NCBI RefSeq assembly: GCF_019578655.1
Contig: NC_063261.1
Span: 21,949,626 to 22,013,625 of the forward strand
Length of the DNA stretch: 64,000 bases
Direction: 5' to 3'
From: Ricinus communis
Taxonomy: Eukaryota; Streptophyta; Magnoliopsida; Malpighiales; Euphorbiaceae
Shown: positions 48,886 to 62,434 of the stretch, one piece after another
How positions within the stretch are numbered: position 1 is the stretch's first letter
How the letters are laid out: the number at the start of each line of letters is the position of its first letter
Notes under the pieces: generated by a model
Told to the model about the DNA's origin: nothing
The model's database searches: none
What the model saw: only the letters and a program-made list of their open reading frames with translations
Translations under genes and position numbers: made by a program

Positions 48886-51800
48886 CTATTCCCAGTGAAC
48901 TTCCCTGTGAAATGTCCACTCAGATGGATTTAGAGTTGTTTCTCCATCCACAGCTACAGGGTAATATGATGAGTCTTCCGGAAATTCAGTGGGAATGGAC
49001 TTCCAATGTAGAGATGGAGTCCACTCAGCTTCCTTCAGCACCTTCAATATCTCCTCTACAACTATTTTGCTCCCTTCAGCAGCTAAATGAATCCCATCCC
49101 TGAGAAAAATGACAAACTTCAAAAGTTGAACTCTAGATAAAGGAACTATAAATTTGGACTCAGAAGTATATAACTTCCCAAAAATCAGTCAATAAATTAT
49201 GTCAATATAAACAATGAGTATTCTCTCACTAGGACTTGCTTCTCAGTACAAACTCATGTGAAATAATTCTGAGAATCTAAGCCTTCACAGGAAGACTGCA
49301 TCATTATTCGTCTACCGTAAAACCTGATGCTACCAAGTCAACCACAGAGCTGAATCGGCTCGTTTTTTTTCCCATAGGTGGAGAAAGGAGTCACATCTAT
49401 CTAGAGGTATTTATATATGAACTTGAGACAATCTTGAGCTTTTAATTTTATTTTATTTTTAATATTTTGCTGTTTTGAATAAGGAGATAGTTTGACTACT
49501 TGATTCCAACATATATTTCACTTCAGAACCTTTATAAGTATGGATACACAAGATACGAAAGATTTGGCCAGAAGAACGTACGTAAAGCAGGCAGTTTTCC
49601 AATCACTTCTTTTCTGGAATGCATGGAAAAGATCAATAACCTTCACATCCAACTCATCACACAGTGTTATACAAGCTTCTGAGTACTTTTGGCACAATTC
49701 ATTTGTTCGTACCAGCTCACTAAAAATTCCGCTGATTCAAGAATAACAAATAATTCAGAATTTTAATATTCATAACGGGAAATAATGAAAGCAAGGATTA
49801 TATATCAGAGCACCTGGTGTTTGAACGAACCCTCTCCTCATCAACTGGAGGACAGCTCAGGAAAATGATGCGTGTCTTCTCTGAAAGGCTCTGATTTAGA
49901 ATATATATGTTAGAATAAACAACAAAAGTCCTCGGTAAAGTTCATATAAGATCACATGGCAAGACAAAAGTAGCGAGCTAATAAAAGAACAGTGTACGCA
50001 TAAAGACAATTAAGCATTCATAGGCATAGGCTGAATAGGGAACACTTGTGGTCTAAATTGTTGTAGTAGCTCAAACCTTCCCGATTTAGTCACTGGTAAA
50101 GGAAGCCCATTTCCATTTTCCAATCAAATGAATCCATGGAACTCATATTTTTTTTCTTTTCTTTATTTACTTCCTGAAAATCAATCTTCCATTTTTTTAT
50201 AAGTTCATCCAGAAAAAGAAAACAATTAGGGATGTGTTAATTGAAATTTCATAAATAAATACCGTAGTTAATTGGATAAGTTAATTAGTTCCAGAAAAAT
50301 TAGAGACATGCAGTGGCCACATATAGGTTCCAAGTATTACTGCTATTGTGGAACCCTCTTCAATAAGCACAAATCTTACTACCAGAACTTAGAGCAGTGA
50401 AGCTTTATCCTTTTCTAAAAATTAATTGCCTTGCTCTCTGAATCAATTGGATATTATCAATTAAAAGTAAAGAAAGAACCTTAAGATGAATGGCAATCTT
50501 CCTCATGTTTTCAATGTACTCAGGAAGTGGCACATGAGGACCCAGGCCAGATGAGTGAGGCCCCATTGAATCATTGCCACCAAAATAAACTATCACCAAA
50601 TCTGGCTGTATATCAGCATCCTAATGGAAGCAAAAACACAGCAACTGCATAAGATAAATGCACATAGAGCTCTTAATATTTAAAATAAAAATCATTAAAA
50701 TAACCCCATGTGCAAAGACACTGTGAATTTGCATCAAATATGCTAAAATAGAAGAGGAAGACCAGCAAAAAACAATAAAACAAAACACTCATTTAGTTCT
50801 CTTGATGTTACTGTGAATATTTACTTAGTTCTCTTGATGTTACTGAGATATTTATGAGTTTAATTTTCAGTTATTGACCTGTGTGCTGCATGATTGCTGA
50901 ATTTGCAAAGGCTTTTTCATGCATATTATAACTCTAAAGAGCAAATACAAAGGAACAGTCAGTTCTAGCTTCCATGAAAAATGAATGCAACAATCAGAGG
51001 GTGCTACAAGAAAAAGGAAAATGTATGGAATTCATGTATACTATACTTGCAATGCCAGACACATCCATTTTCTATATGTTAATGGTTACAACTTATGATG
51101 GACAGGCAATCCTTATCTGTGCATCTGTCAACTAGCACATATTCTGCAAACAATCAATTTTCATGTTTTACAGACATCCACAAGGACACCAGAAATGATA
51201 GAAACAGCTAATCCGAAGATCCAGTGACTCTATTCCTAGATGATAGACCTTTCAAATGAGCTATTTTAAACAAGAAAAATTCCACTAACTTCCTCTATCA
51301 CTAGTCTCTCATGCATACAATGTTCTTGCATAAACATATCAAACTAAAACCACCTAGCATCATCAGATTTCAGAAAATGATATAATACTTGCAGCCAAGG
51401 ATACAACATGAATACCTTGGGAAAAATTTGATCCATGACCTCAACAGCACGTCTTGAATTCCATGCATAGTACCCTCGCAACAATATGTCTGCCTGTGAT
51501 CAATCAGCAGCCATAATAAGATTGCAACAGAAACAAATCAGAAAATGTAAAATGTAGTAGTGACACCGATACACTAGTGCTCAAGAGTGATACAGATGTG
51601 TTTTGTTTATTTATACAGCAAATCATATTTAATGATTTAAATCAACAAAAATGAGCATTGGGTTATTGACCGAAATCTTAGAAAATTCGATTAGAACCTC
51701 CTTCTCCTATTTCCCCATTAAACAATAAAGACCCATTATCTAAAACCATGAGTAAAGATGAAGTAAAACATTAAATTAACTAAACACTGGACAAAGTCCG

Positions 51801-52026
51801 AGAATTACACAAAACTACCACAAAAGAAATATCAAAAAAAGAACAGAAGCAACATTGAATCAAATAAAAAAAAAAAAAAAAAAGATACAAAGCAAAGAAA
51901 AGGTAAAGCTAAATACTTTACGAGCGTAGATATCGGAGAGATGGGAACCCCAACCGCCATGGCTGAAACTGAGCTGGACAATGGAGGATCCAAAGAGCAC
52001 AAACTGTGGCCTTGTTGGTCCCACCA

Positions 52027-52027
<1 letters not shown>
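48886..52027 (-). CDS. SGNH-hydrolase esterase, CPRD49 / isoamyl acetate-hydrolysing type
   Basis: Predicted ester hydrolase of the SGNH (GDSL) superfamily. Six exons: 52027-51917, 51493-51416, 50620-50480, 49890-49814, 49731-49582, 49099-48886, giving 256 residues, the usual size for this family. Block I is LFGSSIVQLSF (catalytic Ser, with GSS instead of GDS, as in CPRD49 proteins), block II LRGYYAWNSR, block III VYFGGNDSM, and block V DGIHLAAEG (catalytic Asp and His). The acceptor at 49100 and donor at 49581 restore the codon for the T before DGIH. There is no signal peptide, so a cytosolic location is likely. Substrate is unknown. A GA dinucleotide tract lies immediately upstream of the start codon. 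Arabidopsis At3g11210 is the nearest named relative I recall. Confidence 0.93.

Positions 52028-52029
<2 letters not shown>

Positions 52030-52064
<35 letters not shown>
52030..52064 (-). repeat. (GA)n microsatellite directly upstream of the esterase start codon
   Basis: An almost pure CT dinucleotide run on the forward strand (GA on the coding strand) that ends three bases before the ATG at 52027. It therefore lies in the 5' UTR. Confidence 0.95.
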
Positions 52065-52070
<6 letters not shown>

Positions 52071-54704
52071 GAGAAAGATTCAATCTTTATTTATTTGCTT
52101 CACTTCTTCCACACACAAAACACATAAAAACTTCAATTTTCAACAACCCACTATTTTGCTTATTACTGATCCATTCCCATCTTATGTATCAATTATCAAA
52201 AGGGATGTCTTTTTGACATTTTGCTGCTGATCCTCAAAAAGGAGGACTCGACTATTAATGCATATTTCATTTATTGCACTTCCACCTTCCATAGCTCCAT
52301 AAATTCTGCGGGCAAAAATGGTTCTACTTTCTTTAATCTCATGACAACTGTACTTTCCTTCGCAATCTTTTTTTTCTTTTAGTGTTTGGATATATTGACA
52401 TGAAAATAAAATTTTCTTTAGTTTTTATTCTGCAATTCTGTAGGATCCTACTTTATTGGTCCTTTTCTATATTGTTTAATGACAAAAAATGAGAAAACAA
52501 ATGGTTTTATTAAGAAATCTAGACTAAGACTTTGTATATGCATTGGTAGTAGACTTTATCATTTCAATAATATTCAATTACTTTATATTATTTTATATTA
52601 CGCATCAATGGATAATAATCGAGAAAAAAGGGAAGAGAATAAGAAAAAACTAATTCTAATAATGTTTAATTATTAAATTTGTTAAAAGAAAATCTCCTTC
52701 TACTTTAAATTGTTTACGCTATAAAAACTTCAACTCATTAAAAAATATTAAAATTTAGTTAATTGTTATTTTTGTTCATATAATTTTAATAAAAAAAGTC
52801 AATATCTAATTAATTCTCATCCTTTCCTATTATTTATTATGTAGCCAAATACAAGAGGATAAATATTTTTTCTTCACTTTCTTTTACTTTTAAAATACAT
52901 TTTCCTCTCTCCTTTCTACATTTATCATGCATAGCATTAGGCAAATATATTAGGTATTGTCCAGAGATATTTTTGGAAAAAATATAACTAAGTAAATAAA
53001 TACAATGTCATTCATATTCAATACAACAAGACTCCATGCTTTCTTTTCATACCTACCGCCCACCACCACCACCCACTTTTTTTTTTCTCAGGAAAAAAAA
53101 AAAAAAAACTATATATCCCCATCAAAGAAAGCAAGTAAGATTCCATGATTTAGATGGAGAAATAGAGGAAATGATTATTATGAGGAAATGGGGGTGAGTA
53201 CTGAGTAGTAATTGCCTAAACATTTGCCCTACCAAACAAACCAACCTTATTTGGCTCCTCCATTAATGCTACCTTATGACTTGTCTATGTGGATGCTAAT
53301 GTAAACTAGAAGTCAATCCTTCTCTTTTGTTATATGCCATTAATTGAAAATTCAGTGACTTACAGACACTGGATATTAATGATGCAAAATAAGGACCTGC
53401 CAATCCTTGCCAGTTGATATGTTGTTCAGCCTTGTAAAGCAAATTCAAACCTAATGTTTGGTTGAAAAGTAAAGAGAAGATTCTAACGTGTGCCTGCCAG
53501 CTTGTTCAATAAACATCACATACTGTTCCAGCAATAGAATAGGCATATTTTTCAGTGAAATATATACAACTTAATTCTGTGATGAGAAAATGTGTACGCC
53601 CATTACTGAAAGAGTTTATCTTTATTTTACTTAACTACTGTATTACATTAAAGGCTACTTTAGCATTGCTCCTTCAATTTAACATTGCTGTGGATGAAAA
53701 TATTAGAATTTGTTTGTTATTTTTTCTGTTTCGTATTTTCAGTTTCCATGTCTTAAATTCAAAATATTTATTTTTCAAGAGTAAGCTGAGAAAACCAGAA
53801 AAACTATTTCTATGATTTTTTTTCCTGAGCTGGGAAAACAATTTTTTCCTTTTCTTTTCCAGATGATGGCCTAACTCAAGTTGTGGTCTTGATTGGACAC
53901 ACCCACAGGAAGGTGCAATAATAGTCGCTAAAAACTGTTGTGTGTGAACAAACACAACACTGACTACTTGTGTTAACGTGTTTCCGAAAATGAACAGCAT
54001 CTGGCAGAAAGGACACTATCAACATCAAGCCACGAGAGAGGAGTCGGCATATGCTTGACAAGACAAGCATGACTCAGTTTAGTGGTGGAAAATTCATGTG
54101 GAAGGACTGATCAGAGTTCACAGGGTTGAACAAGTAAACATTAGCAAATACAGTGCATCTAGAATGTTGTACAAGAAGAGCAAGTTACCCTAAAATCCCA
54201 ACAATCAAAGAGGAAAAGATTAACACACACTGTACTTTTAATCTTTTCAATACAGCAAATTCCACAAGACTCGAAGCAAGACCAGGGTCTTTCTCAGTTT
54301 CACAAAAGCTAATTCCAATAGACAATGATAAAAAATAAACCAAATAAGATCCTTAATAGATGATACTTGAAAGAAAATAAACAGCAAAAATCTAAAGTTT
54401 TGATGTTATTCTTGCATACAATGGGTTTCTTGTAGTTTTCTCTTTCCCAATTGATGGGGTTTTGTGGGGGGCATTAATTAACCCCCATATTAAAATGTGA
54501 ATATGACACACGGAAAAAGAATGAATACAACATATATCTGTTCCTTTTTCACCAAGGACAAAACAAATCAATGTGTGTCAATTTAGCAGGCTATTGCATT
54601 ATTTGTGAGGTATGGAGATAAAGAATGGGACCCTAGTATGGTTAGAGGAAAAAAAAAAAGAAGGTAAAAGAAATTGGGTCCTTATAATGAGTTTATAGTG
54701 ATTT
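52065..54704. other. Intergenic region upstream of the esterase gene
   Basis: AT-rich with short homopolymer tracts (T-run and A-run around 53077-53108). Probably holds the esterase promoter on its left and the 3' UTR of the ABC1-type gene on its right. No convincing gene is visible; small open frames have no recognisable domain. Confidence 0.5.
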
Positions 54705-57700
54705 CTAGGATGAACCTGTCAAAGCTCTTCTAACTTGTAAAAGCCACAGTGCTATCTGCATTGCCAGAAGTCGAGCCTCCAACAAGATTTCCTCCAGCCA
54801 TATATCTAACCTACTTAAAAAGGATTTTCTTTGCAACTTCTTCGCCTCAATAACTGCCTCGGAGGAAACTTTTCCGATGATGAAAAATGTCTCGAGAGAA
54901 TATCCCTGCAACTGTTTGCCATGCATGACAAAGAAGAAAGATAATTCAGTAATTTTCCTCATCAAATCAAATGAATATCGATAAACAGAAGATTGTATCA
55001 GCTATGCACATAAAATTATTTAGTTCCATAAATAAGCACGTAGATGTTCAGCAGTTGGATATATCACATCCCCAAATTCCCTAATCCTTAGCATAGAAAA
55101 CAAACATTTTTCATGGATGAAGATTTCACACTTGTAGTATTAGCAAAGACCTATTCAACTCAGACATAAAAATTTCCATCACTCTTTTTAATACTGCTGC
55201 TTAATTTCACAAGGAATAGGTTCTTCCAGGTTTTGATTTCCGCTGCGCTTTATGGATGAGCACAATCAACATTGAGCATTTATTAACATGTATGGGGTGC
55301 TTCTCCCATGGTATTACCCAAGTAGTAAAAGGTGTGATACAGCATAGTTAATAGTCTGAATCCTCCAAAATGGAGGAATGTAGAGATTAGCCAAGGACGA
55401 TCTCATTGTATCACTTCATTTCTATTTGGATGACAAAAGGGACATGGAAATTTAATGCACCCATGACAGGAACAAATTTCATATGGCTTCCTGGAAAATT
55501 TGTCAGATCAGACTCAGTTCCATGTATCATAATACTGTGAGTCAATAAAAAGTAAATGGCAACAAAGAGGTCAAGCGCTGTACAATACCAGAGAATTATT
55601 TACTGCTCGTAAACAGTCATTGGTCTTCAACATTAACAAAATCACACGCGGTAGCCTCCTTAGTAGCTCTGAAATCTGAGGAAAATACTGAGATGCGTAC
55701 ATCTGCAAAAGGTAGCCATTGTATAACAAGAAGGTAAGAATCTAGAGACCATTCATTTCACCATCATAACAAGATACCTTCAATAATAGGCCCATAGTTC
55801 GTTTCTTAAGGAAATCATTTATATGTTAAAAGACCAGTACTAATCAAGATAAATTATTGATCAACTAGACCTGTAGTTCCGAACGCTCGTTGTCATTGCC
55901 TTGGATAACCAAATGATCAACAGCTGAGTCAACAACCCTATTCCAGGGTCTCATAGTAAGAATTCCTGCAAATAGTGCATATAGATCCTCTCCAGCACCC
56001 AACTTAACACTATTTTCCTTTATTGAATGAGCATCAGCAAATACCAATGCCTGTGGCAAACATTATACATCAAAATATTATTATTCACTCACACTGGAAA
56101 ATGCAGATCCACGAATAATGAAAAGAATAGTGTCCAATGAGGCCAGATTTTCTTACCTTCCAAAGGGCAGCATAATTAAATCTAGTAGTGAAGTCAAGTT
56201 CTTTATATAATCCATGGTCCAAAAGAATTAATTGTGGTTTTCTCTTGCCTGTATAAAAGGTAAAACCTAAAGAATGAGTACTTCATAACTGAAATTATAG
56301 AGTACAAAAGCTTTAGGAGAAGGGTACTGCATGGAGCAGATACGCAAGGAGCATTACTAGTCAACATTAACATATAAAGAAGTTCTGGAGAGAAAAGCGC
56401 CGCATATCTTGTACAATGTCTACACTTTGAGATGAAAAAAAATGAACCAACTTGCCATGGAAATATTGAGCTTTTAGCCAAGCTCAACTATTCATAGTAA
56501 CAGCTTGTCAGATACCCATCTTCCGATGGCAGTTAAATGAAATCTATGCATTGGGATTATTCAACAAAGGATACTAACAAGACAGATTATGTGCTTTCCA
56601 GTCAAATAACGCAGGAATTTTTAAGAAATTCAAAATCATATTTAAAGCATGTAGATACTGTTGAGTTAAAATGTTCAAATGACTGCGAGTTGTTGTGCTT
56701 TCAAATAATTACCACAAAATTCTTCTAGGTTTATCCAGCTAAAGCTTTCAGAGTTTTAACAAGAGACTAAGAGATGCAAAAGATCTCCATAAACTTCCAA
56801 AATGAATTCAGAAGCTTCAAAACCCAGATAATTACTGAAAAAACACAACAGTCAATGAAGTGAATAATCAGCAGTGTAACTTGCTCACAAGTTTAATCAG
56901 TCTAATTATGACAATAAATAAAAATAAAGGGTGTCCCACTAATCAAGACCTCCTGCGTTGCAGGCTTTGGGGAGTAAGATGTACAGCCTTTTCCTTGCAT
57001 TTGCAAGGAGGCTACTTCTGCAGTTTAAACCATGACCTCCAACTCCAAGTTAAAATGGAGCAACTTTGCTACGACCAAGGATCAACCTTTGAATAATAAT
57101 AAGAATGATATTTTGGATGGCATGATCATTAAAAGCACACAAGAGTAGCTCAATCGCAAGTCAGCATAAAGTAGCACTCACCTAAAATGCTTCTTCTATC
57201 AGAAGGCAAAGGGCGAACCAATAAGTTGGCAGCATGTGGGTCACAATGCACAAATCCATGTTTAAACATCATCTCAGCAAAAGTTTGACTAACCTGCAAA
57301 ATAACAAGCAACATTATTATCTCAAAAAAATTAGCGTCAGAATTTACAGCTCAAAGATCAATTAGCTTTAGGCCAATTATACACATAATTCAAATTGGCT
57401 GGGGAATAATTGACTGCCCCTATAGAAGCCTCAAATGCAACACCTGAAATCAATGTCCCAATATCATGTTGCTACTCCTCAACTAGTTAATTCTATTCTT
57501 CACCCAGTGCACCACATTACATCCTGTCATTAAAATAATTGAATTCTTGACTGCCACATAAAATTAAGACATTACGAATCTTTTAATTGGCTGTGTCAAT
57601 GCAACATGCTAAACCTTGAACTACTTCTAGAACACCTTTCCTGAGAGCCTGCTATATATGGTTTTTTTTAAGGAGGCAAATTCTCTGAAGGCAACAGTTA

Positions 57701-60643
57701 TTATCAGATATGCCAATTTCCTAGCAAAGAAATTTAAAACCAACAACATATCAAGGCCTTGAACTTACTAATTTTGCAACTTCACAAGGTTGAATTCCAA
57801 GTCCTTGGATGGCCTTCACATCATTCACTTGTGCAGCATCTATAAATTCCATGGTTAACAACTTTGAAGTGCTCAAGTTCCAATGAACCTTTGGTGCGTA
57901 GACATAGTCTGCAATATGAGGGGATAGCTTCCGAAAATTGTGCAGGCACTTCTCACTATTCTTGGCCTCAACTAAAAAATCGAGTTCCTGATGGTCGCAT
58001 GTAAAGCTAACAATTAATAAATTATGCTAGATCAAAAAAGATAGAAAGATGGAGGGAAGGAAAGGGACTTAAACATATTGCGATAGATAAAGCATTTTCT
58101 TCAAAATTGTTTTCAAGGTATTTGGACATGCATTAAAAAATCTTGAACATTCAAAACATTTAAGAAAATGCTAAAACCTACTTGCCTTAGGTACACTTTC
58201 ACGCATTTCAGCAACCAACCATCTGGAAATGGAAACAAAGAAACTTTAATTGACCAAACATTATCCACTCATACAGATAAGAGAAAGGTACATCCGAAAA
58301 ATTAAAAAGGAAATGTATCATTTAATTATGAATAGCCAGCTCTCCAAGCAGTCTCCCTATAAGAAAGAAGACCGTACAAGTAACTGGTGCCAAGGAGCCA
58401 TCAATAAAAACTTGCCTCAAATGAATACAGTTGCAATCCCAATCTAGTTGGGCTGGGCTACAAAAAAATAAAAATAATACCTGTAATCAAAAGAAGGGAA
58501 AAGCCAGTGTAGAGTGTTCACGATCATTTCAACAGATGCATTATCTGCAGCCGCAGTATCTGTCATGTGAGTGTGCTGAACCTGAATTTCGAGAAAATTA
58601 AATGGCAAAGTTGTGCCTAAATACAGATATAATTTTGAAGAAATATAATTCAACCTAGCACATACATATTAAACCTATTTTTATTTAAAGTGACAATAAT
58701 GAAAACCTTCACAGCAACTTTTTGCCCATCAGTTGTCCGAGCAACATGAACTTGAGCAAGAGAAGCACTTGCTATAGGAACAGGATCAAATTCAACAAAA
58801 ACCTGCAGATAATAGTAAGACTCAGAACTTAAATTAAACAAATGCAAACTAGCAGCTAAAAGATGTTCTACTGTTTTTTTACATGTATGCCATGGTCCCA
58901 AAGGACTTTACAAATGACACATACTTTATCTGGGGTTTCTCCAAGCTCTTTCTTGAAAACTTCACACACTTGATCATATGAAGAGACTGGACATTTATTC
59001 AGCATCGACTCCCTCATTATCTTGACATACTCCTCAGGGACTAAATACTCCTGAACAAAAGAAGAAAGAAACAATTATTATCCAATGCTGTAATCATTAA
59101 CTATTTGTTTGGGAAAAAATTTAGCAGGGGGGAAGAAAATGAAGGGATAAAATTATGTACTTTTCATTTGGTTTGAAAAGAGGTGAAAGTCAAGGGGGAG
59201 AAAGTGAGGAGAAAATAACTTTTTTATTTACAGAAAATGATTAAAGAAAATAAGCCCAAATTCATGTTTTTTTTCTTTCAATAAAATGAGATTATTTTCT
59301 GTATTAATATTTTAAGAAGGTAAAGAGTAATTTAATTCACCTTTCTCCTCATGTTGAAGAGAAAGAAATTTTTCCCATGAGGTTTAAAATCACATAATTT
59401 TCTTCTCTCCTTCCTTTCTCCTAGAAAATATTCCAGCATCTGCTGCCTTCTAGAGCCTTCCATGCAGCTGGTGCTGCTTGGCCTGCCTTCCTGGTGCACT
59501 CGGCCTTTCTCCTTCCTCTCACACACACACACACGCCTCACCCCCACCCCCACCCCCTCCTCTCTCTTTCCTCCCACTTCCAAGCATAGGGTAACGGCAT
59601 AAATACCCAACAAACCATCCAAATTCTAATAAGGTAAAGGCAGATTTCATAGGTCTTAGAAATGGACATTTAAGTCCGACGAATCAAATTACAAACCTTT
59701 TTCGAGATGAGCAAATAAAATAAAAGCTGCATGAAGAATTCTAAATAAAAAGAAAATGTTATCTTCACTAAAATTAAATCAATCTAAATACAAAAATATC
59801 TCAAAATACTTTGAAGAAAAAAAAAAACTTAAATTCCTTGTCAACCAAACAAAAAAGTGGAATCCTACTCCTAGAATTGGATTCTACTCCAATTCTGAAG
59901 GGTGCCAAATGCATGCCTTAAGTGAATAGATAAAACCAATAACAAAAAGAAACTAAACGATAGTTAAGAAAGCATAATGAAAGCAATACCAGCTGTCCAA
60001 TGTGTTGACCAAGCTTGATATATATTCCTCCATTTTTGAAACATAGTTCCTGGAGCTTCCGAGCAGACCTTAAGTGAACCTCATGTTTCATTTTAGACCC
60101 CTCAGCACTTCCTTCCGGTAGTCCCAATAATGAGTATTCATAATCTAGTAATAATATACAAAAAATCATCATCACGAAAAGACAAACATAATATAAACAT
60201 ATAATTCAATTATGTTCCTATAAGTTACTAAAATCTCATTAAAAATTCCTTTACAAGGTTTTAGATACATATTGTGGAATTATTAATTTAAGTAATTAAC
60301 CTAACCTGTCAGAACTCATGAAATGATTCATTAAACTAAATAATATAAAATAAACTTCAAAATTAAGAGTATTAGTAAAATTAATGAAATGAGTAATCTA
60401 AATGTGATATTCTTCTAATAGAAGAAGTTTAAACTATAGGCTAAGTATTTGAGATATACCAAAGGCGATAGAGGCGGCAGTTATGGCGTCACGTGCGAGG
60501 CGGACAGGGACGGTAGTGCAAAGTTTCAGTGCCATTGCCGGATCATCGGAAGTGGCGACGGTGGCGGCAGCACCGCCTGTTAAAATTGCGGTGGCTGCCA
60601 CCGCAAGTTTGGTCCTGGTGCGCCACAGGGATCTCGTGGCCAT
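54705..60643 (-). CDS. ATH9: ABC1/UbiB-family atypical kinase, ADCK1-type (ATH9-like)
   Basis: Atypical protein-kinase-like fold of the ABC1K/ADCK family; relatives act in mitochondria or plastids on isoprenoid-quinone and lipid metabolism. Twelve exons: 60643-60460, 60144-59990, 59050-58925, 58802-58707, 58581-58481, 58222-58186, 57987-57769, 57293-57182, 56248-56157, 56050-55871, 55702-55589, 54911-54705, giving 540 residues. The N-terminus is basic and Ala-rich (MATRSLWRTRTKLAVAATA), possibly organellar. Family motifs: KxGQ region (YIKLGQHIGQL), Ala-rich loop (IASASLAQVHVA), nucleotide Lys (VAVK), catalytic FVHCDPHAANLL, and metal-binding LLDHG. The intron between exons 6 and 7 has a GC donor (AAG|GCAAGT). 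The C-terminal region (residues about 470-540) is hydrophobic and helical. Length and motifs fit Arabidopsis ATH9 (human ADCK1 group). Confidence 0.94.
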
Positions 60644-62434
60644 GTTTGGAAACGAATATTGAGAGAATTCGCGGCAAGTTAAAAGCGAGCGAAAATGAAT
60701 TAGTTGTAAGGCATACTGATAACGTTAGATGGTCAAAGTTACTAACATTTATTATTTTGATAAATACAATGCCATAACTATATGCATCATCTCCAATTCT
60801 TGCTGGACCACTCCCGGCCCATAACCTATAGTTTTTCTGAAAATTATCATGTTTTTTAATCAAAGTTATGATTTTTTTTTTTTTCGTTTTTACAGAATTA
60901 AAATACCAAAAAATTGATTTTTTAACTTCTTTTTCAAATTTATGATTTCAGTTGTCTTTTGATTCTTTTTACTTTTGGATAAAATAACCTACAAACAATT
61001 GAAAACTAACTAAATAATAACCATATCAAAAATTTAAAAAAAAAAATAGAAAACAGTATTAAAAAAAAAACACATTAAAACCAATATTTCGATTGATTTA
61101 ATGGTATTTTTGAAAATTTCCCTGTAGTAGGCCTAATGTTAAACAAAAAAAGAAAGAACTAACTGTTGGGTGTTTTAACAATTATTTTACATTTTTGTAA
61201 AATTAATTCGATTTATAATGTTTGGTGATTATTATTAATTAAAGATTTTAGTAAGAATTGAGGATTCCTTTGATATGAGACAAGTAACAAGAGAAAATAG
61301 CACAAATAGAGATTTTAGTTATGCTTAGATTGTATAATCAAAAGAATTTTCTCGGAAATAGATAACTCAATTTTTTTTATACTAAACAAGGCTTGACTTG
61401 TGTGGCAAAGGGTGAGCATTCGGTCGATTTAGTTTATATCTGTTGAATAAAGCGATTCAGTTTTGAAAATAAATCAAATCAAAATTGATTTTTTAAATAA
61501 ATTAAAATAATCAAATTGTATATAAATATGAACCAAATAGGATGTAAACTACAATAACCAAACCGAATTTAAAATCACTTTAAAAATTAAATTTCATATT
61601 AAAATAAAAATAAATTTTAATAATATAATTAAAAATCGGTTATTTCAATTTTTTTTAACATAAAACTAAACCAAACCAATATTTTTTCAGTTTTTAAAAA
61701 AGCTAAACCAAATAAACCTAACTTACAAAAGAATAACCGAACCTGACTGAACAATAATCGATTCGGTTCAATTTTCAGTTTATTGGAAATTTTGCTCAAA
61801 CCCAGGTGTTTCCATAGCCCATTAGATATCTAATGGACAAAAAGAAAGAAAGAAAGATATTTATTTTGTAACTGTTAGAAAGCAAACTAGTTAAATGCTC
61901 AAACTCTTTCAAATTTCTAATGCAAAATTGTAAAATCCATTGAAAGTTGATCCAGGAGAAGAGCAAATGGGTAACCCGAGACAATATAAATTCAAAGAAG
62001 CTGCATGAGCCAGAATAATATTACAAAGAATACTGCATTAGACAATATAAAAAGCTCTATCTTGCTACTGTTTCTTTTGCAGTTAGCATGAACACAAAAA
62101 CTATAGTGTTTCACACTTCAGCTCTCCATAGCTATATCAACTCAATTTTGCAATACTCCACCAACATAATATGGTTCTATGGACCAAACTAACTGAAGTT
62201 AAAATCCCATAATGAATATGGCAGTGCCAGCAGCAGGACTGACGGACCAGACCCTGTTTCTGAAGTTGATTGAGTTACAAAATACTGAATGAGATGATCG
62301 CAAGCCAATTGATGAGAAAAGGTCTCAAAAATTCAGACAACAGGAGAAATACTTTGTTCCTCTATTCAGGGCCAGCTCTTAGTGCCACTTCTATAAGGTG
62401 GAAGGAATTCCACTTGTAGCAGTATGCAGTCTTG
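60644..62434. other. Intergenic region between the ABC1-type gene and ELP4
   Basis: The first 200 bases carry the ABC1-type promoter and 5' UTR. A MITE-like repeat lies at 61410-61803. Sequence after about 62000 is probably ELP4 3' UTR. No additional gene is recognised. Confidence 0.5.
61410..61803. mobile_element. MITE-like element with imperfect terminal inverted repeats
   Basis: About 394 bp. The left end is GGGTGAGCATTCGGTC. The right end in reverse complement is GGGTTTGAGCAAAATTTCC, so the termini share GGGT and GAGCA with a gap. Inside are runs of CCAAACC/GGTTCGG-like words (CGATTCAGTTTTG, GATTCGGTTCAATTTTC) and AT-rich sequence. It codes for nothing. I could not find a clear target duplication, so its class is uncertain; a hAT-type origin is only a guess. 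Confidence 0.4.

Noticed and set aside
52006..52230. Forward-strand frame with Leu-Ser repeats
   Set aside because: It is the translation of the CT microsatellite opposite the esterase 5' UTR.
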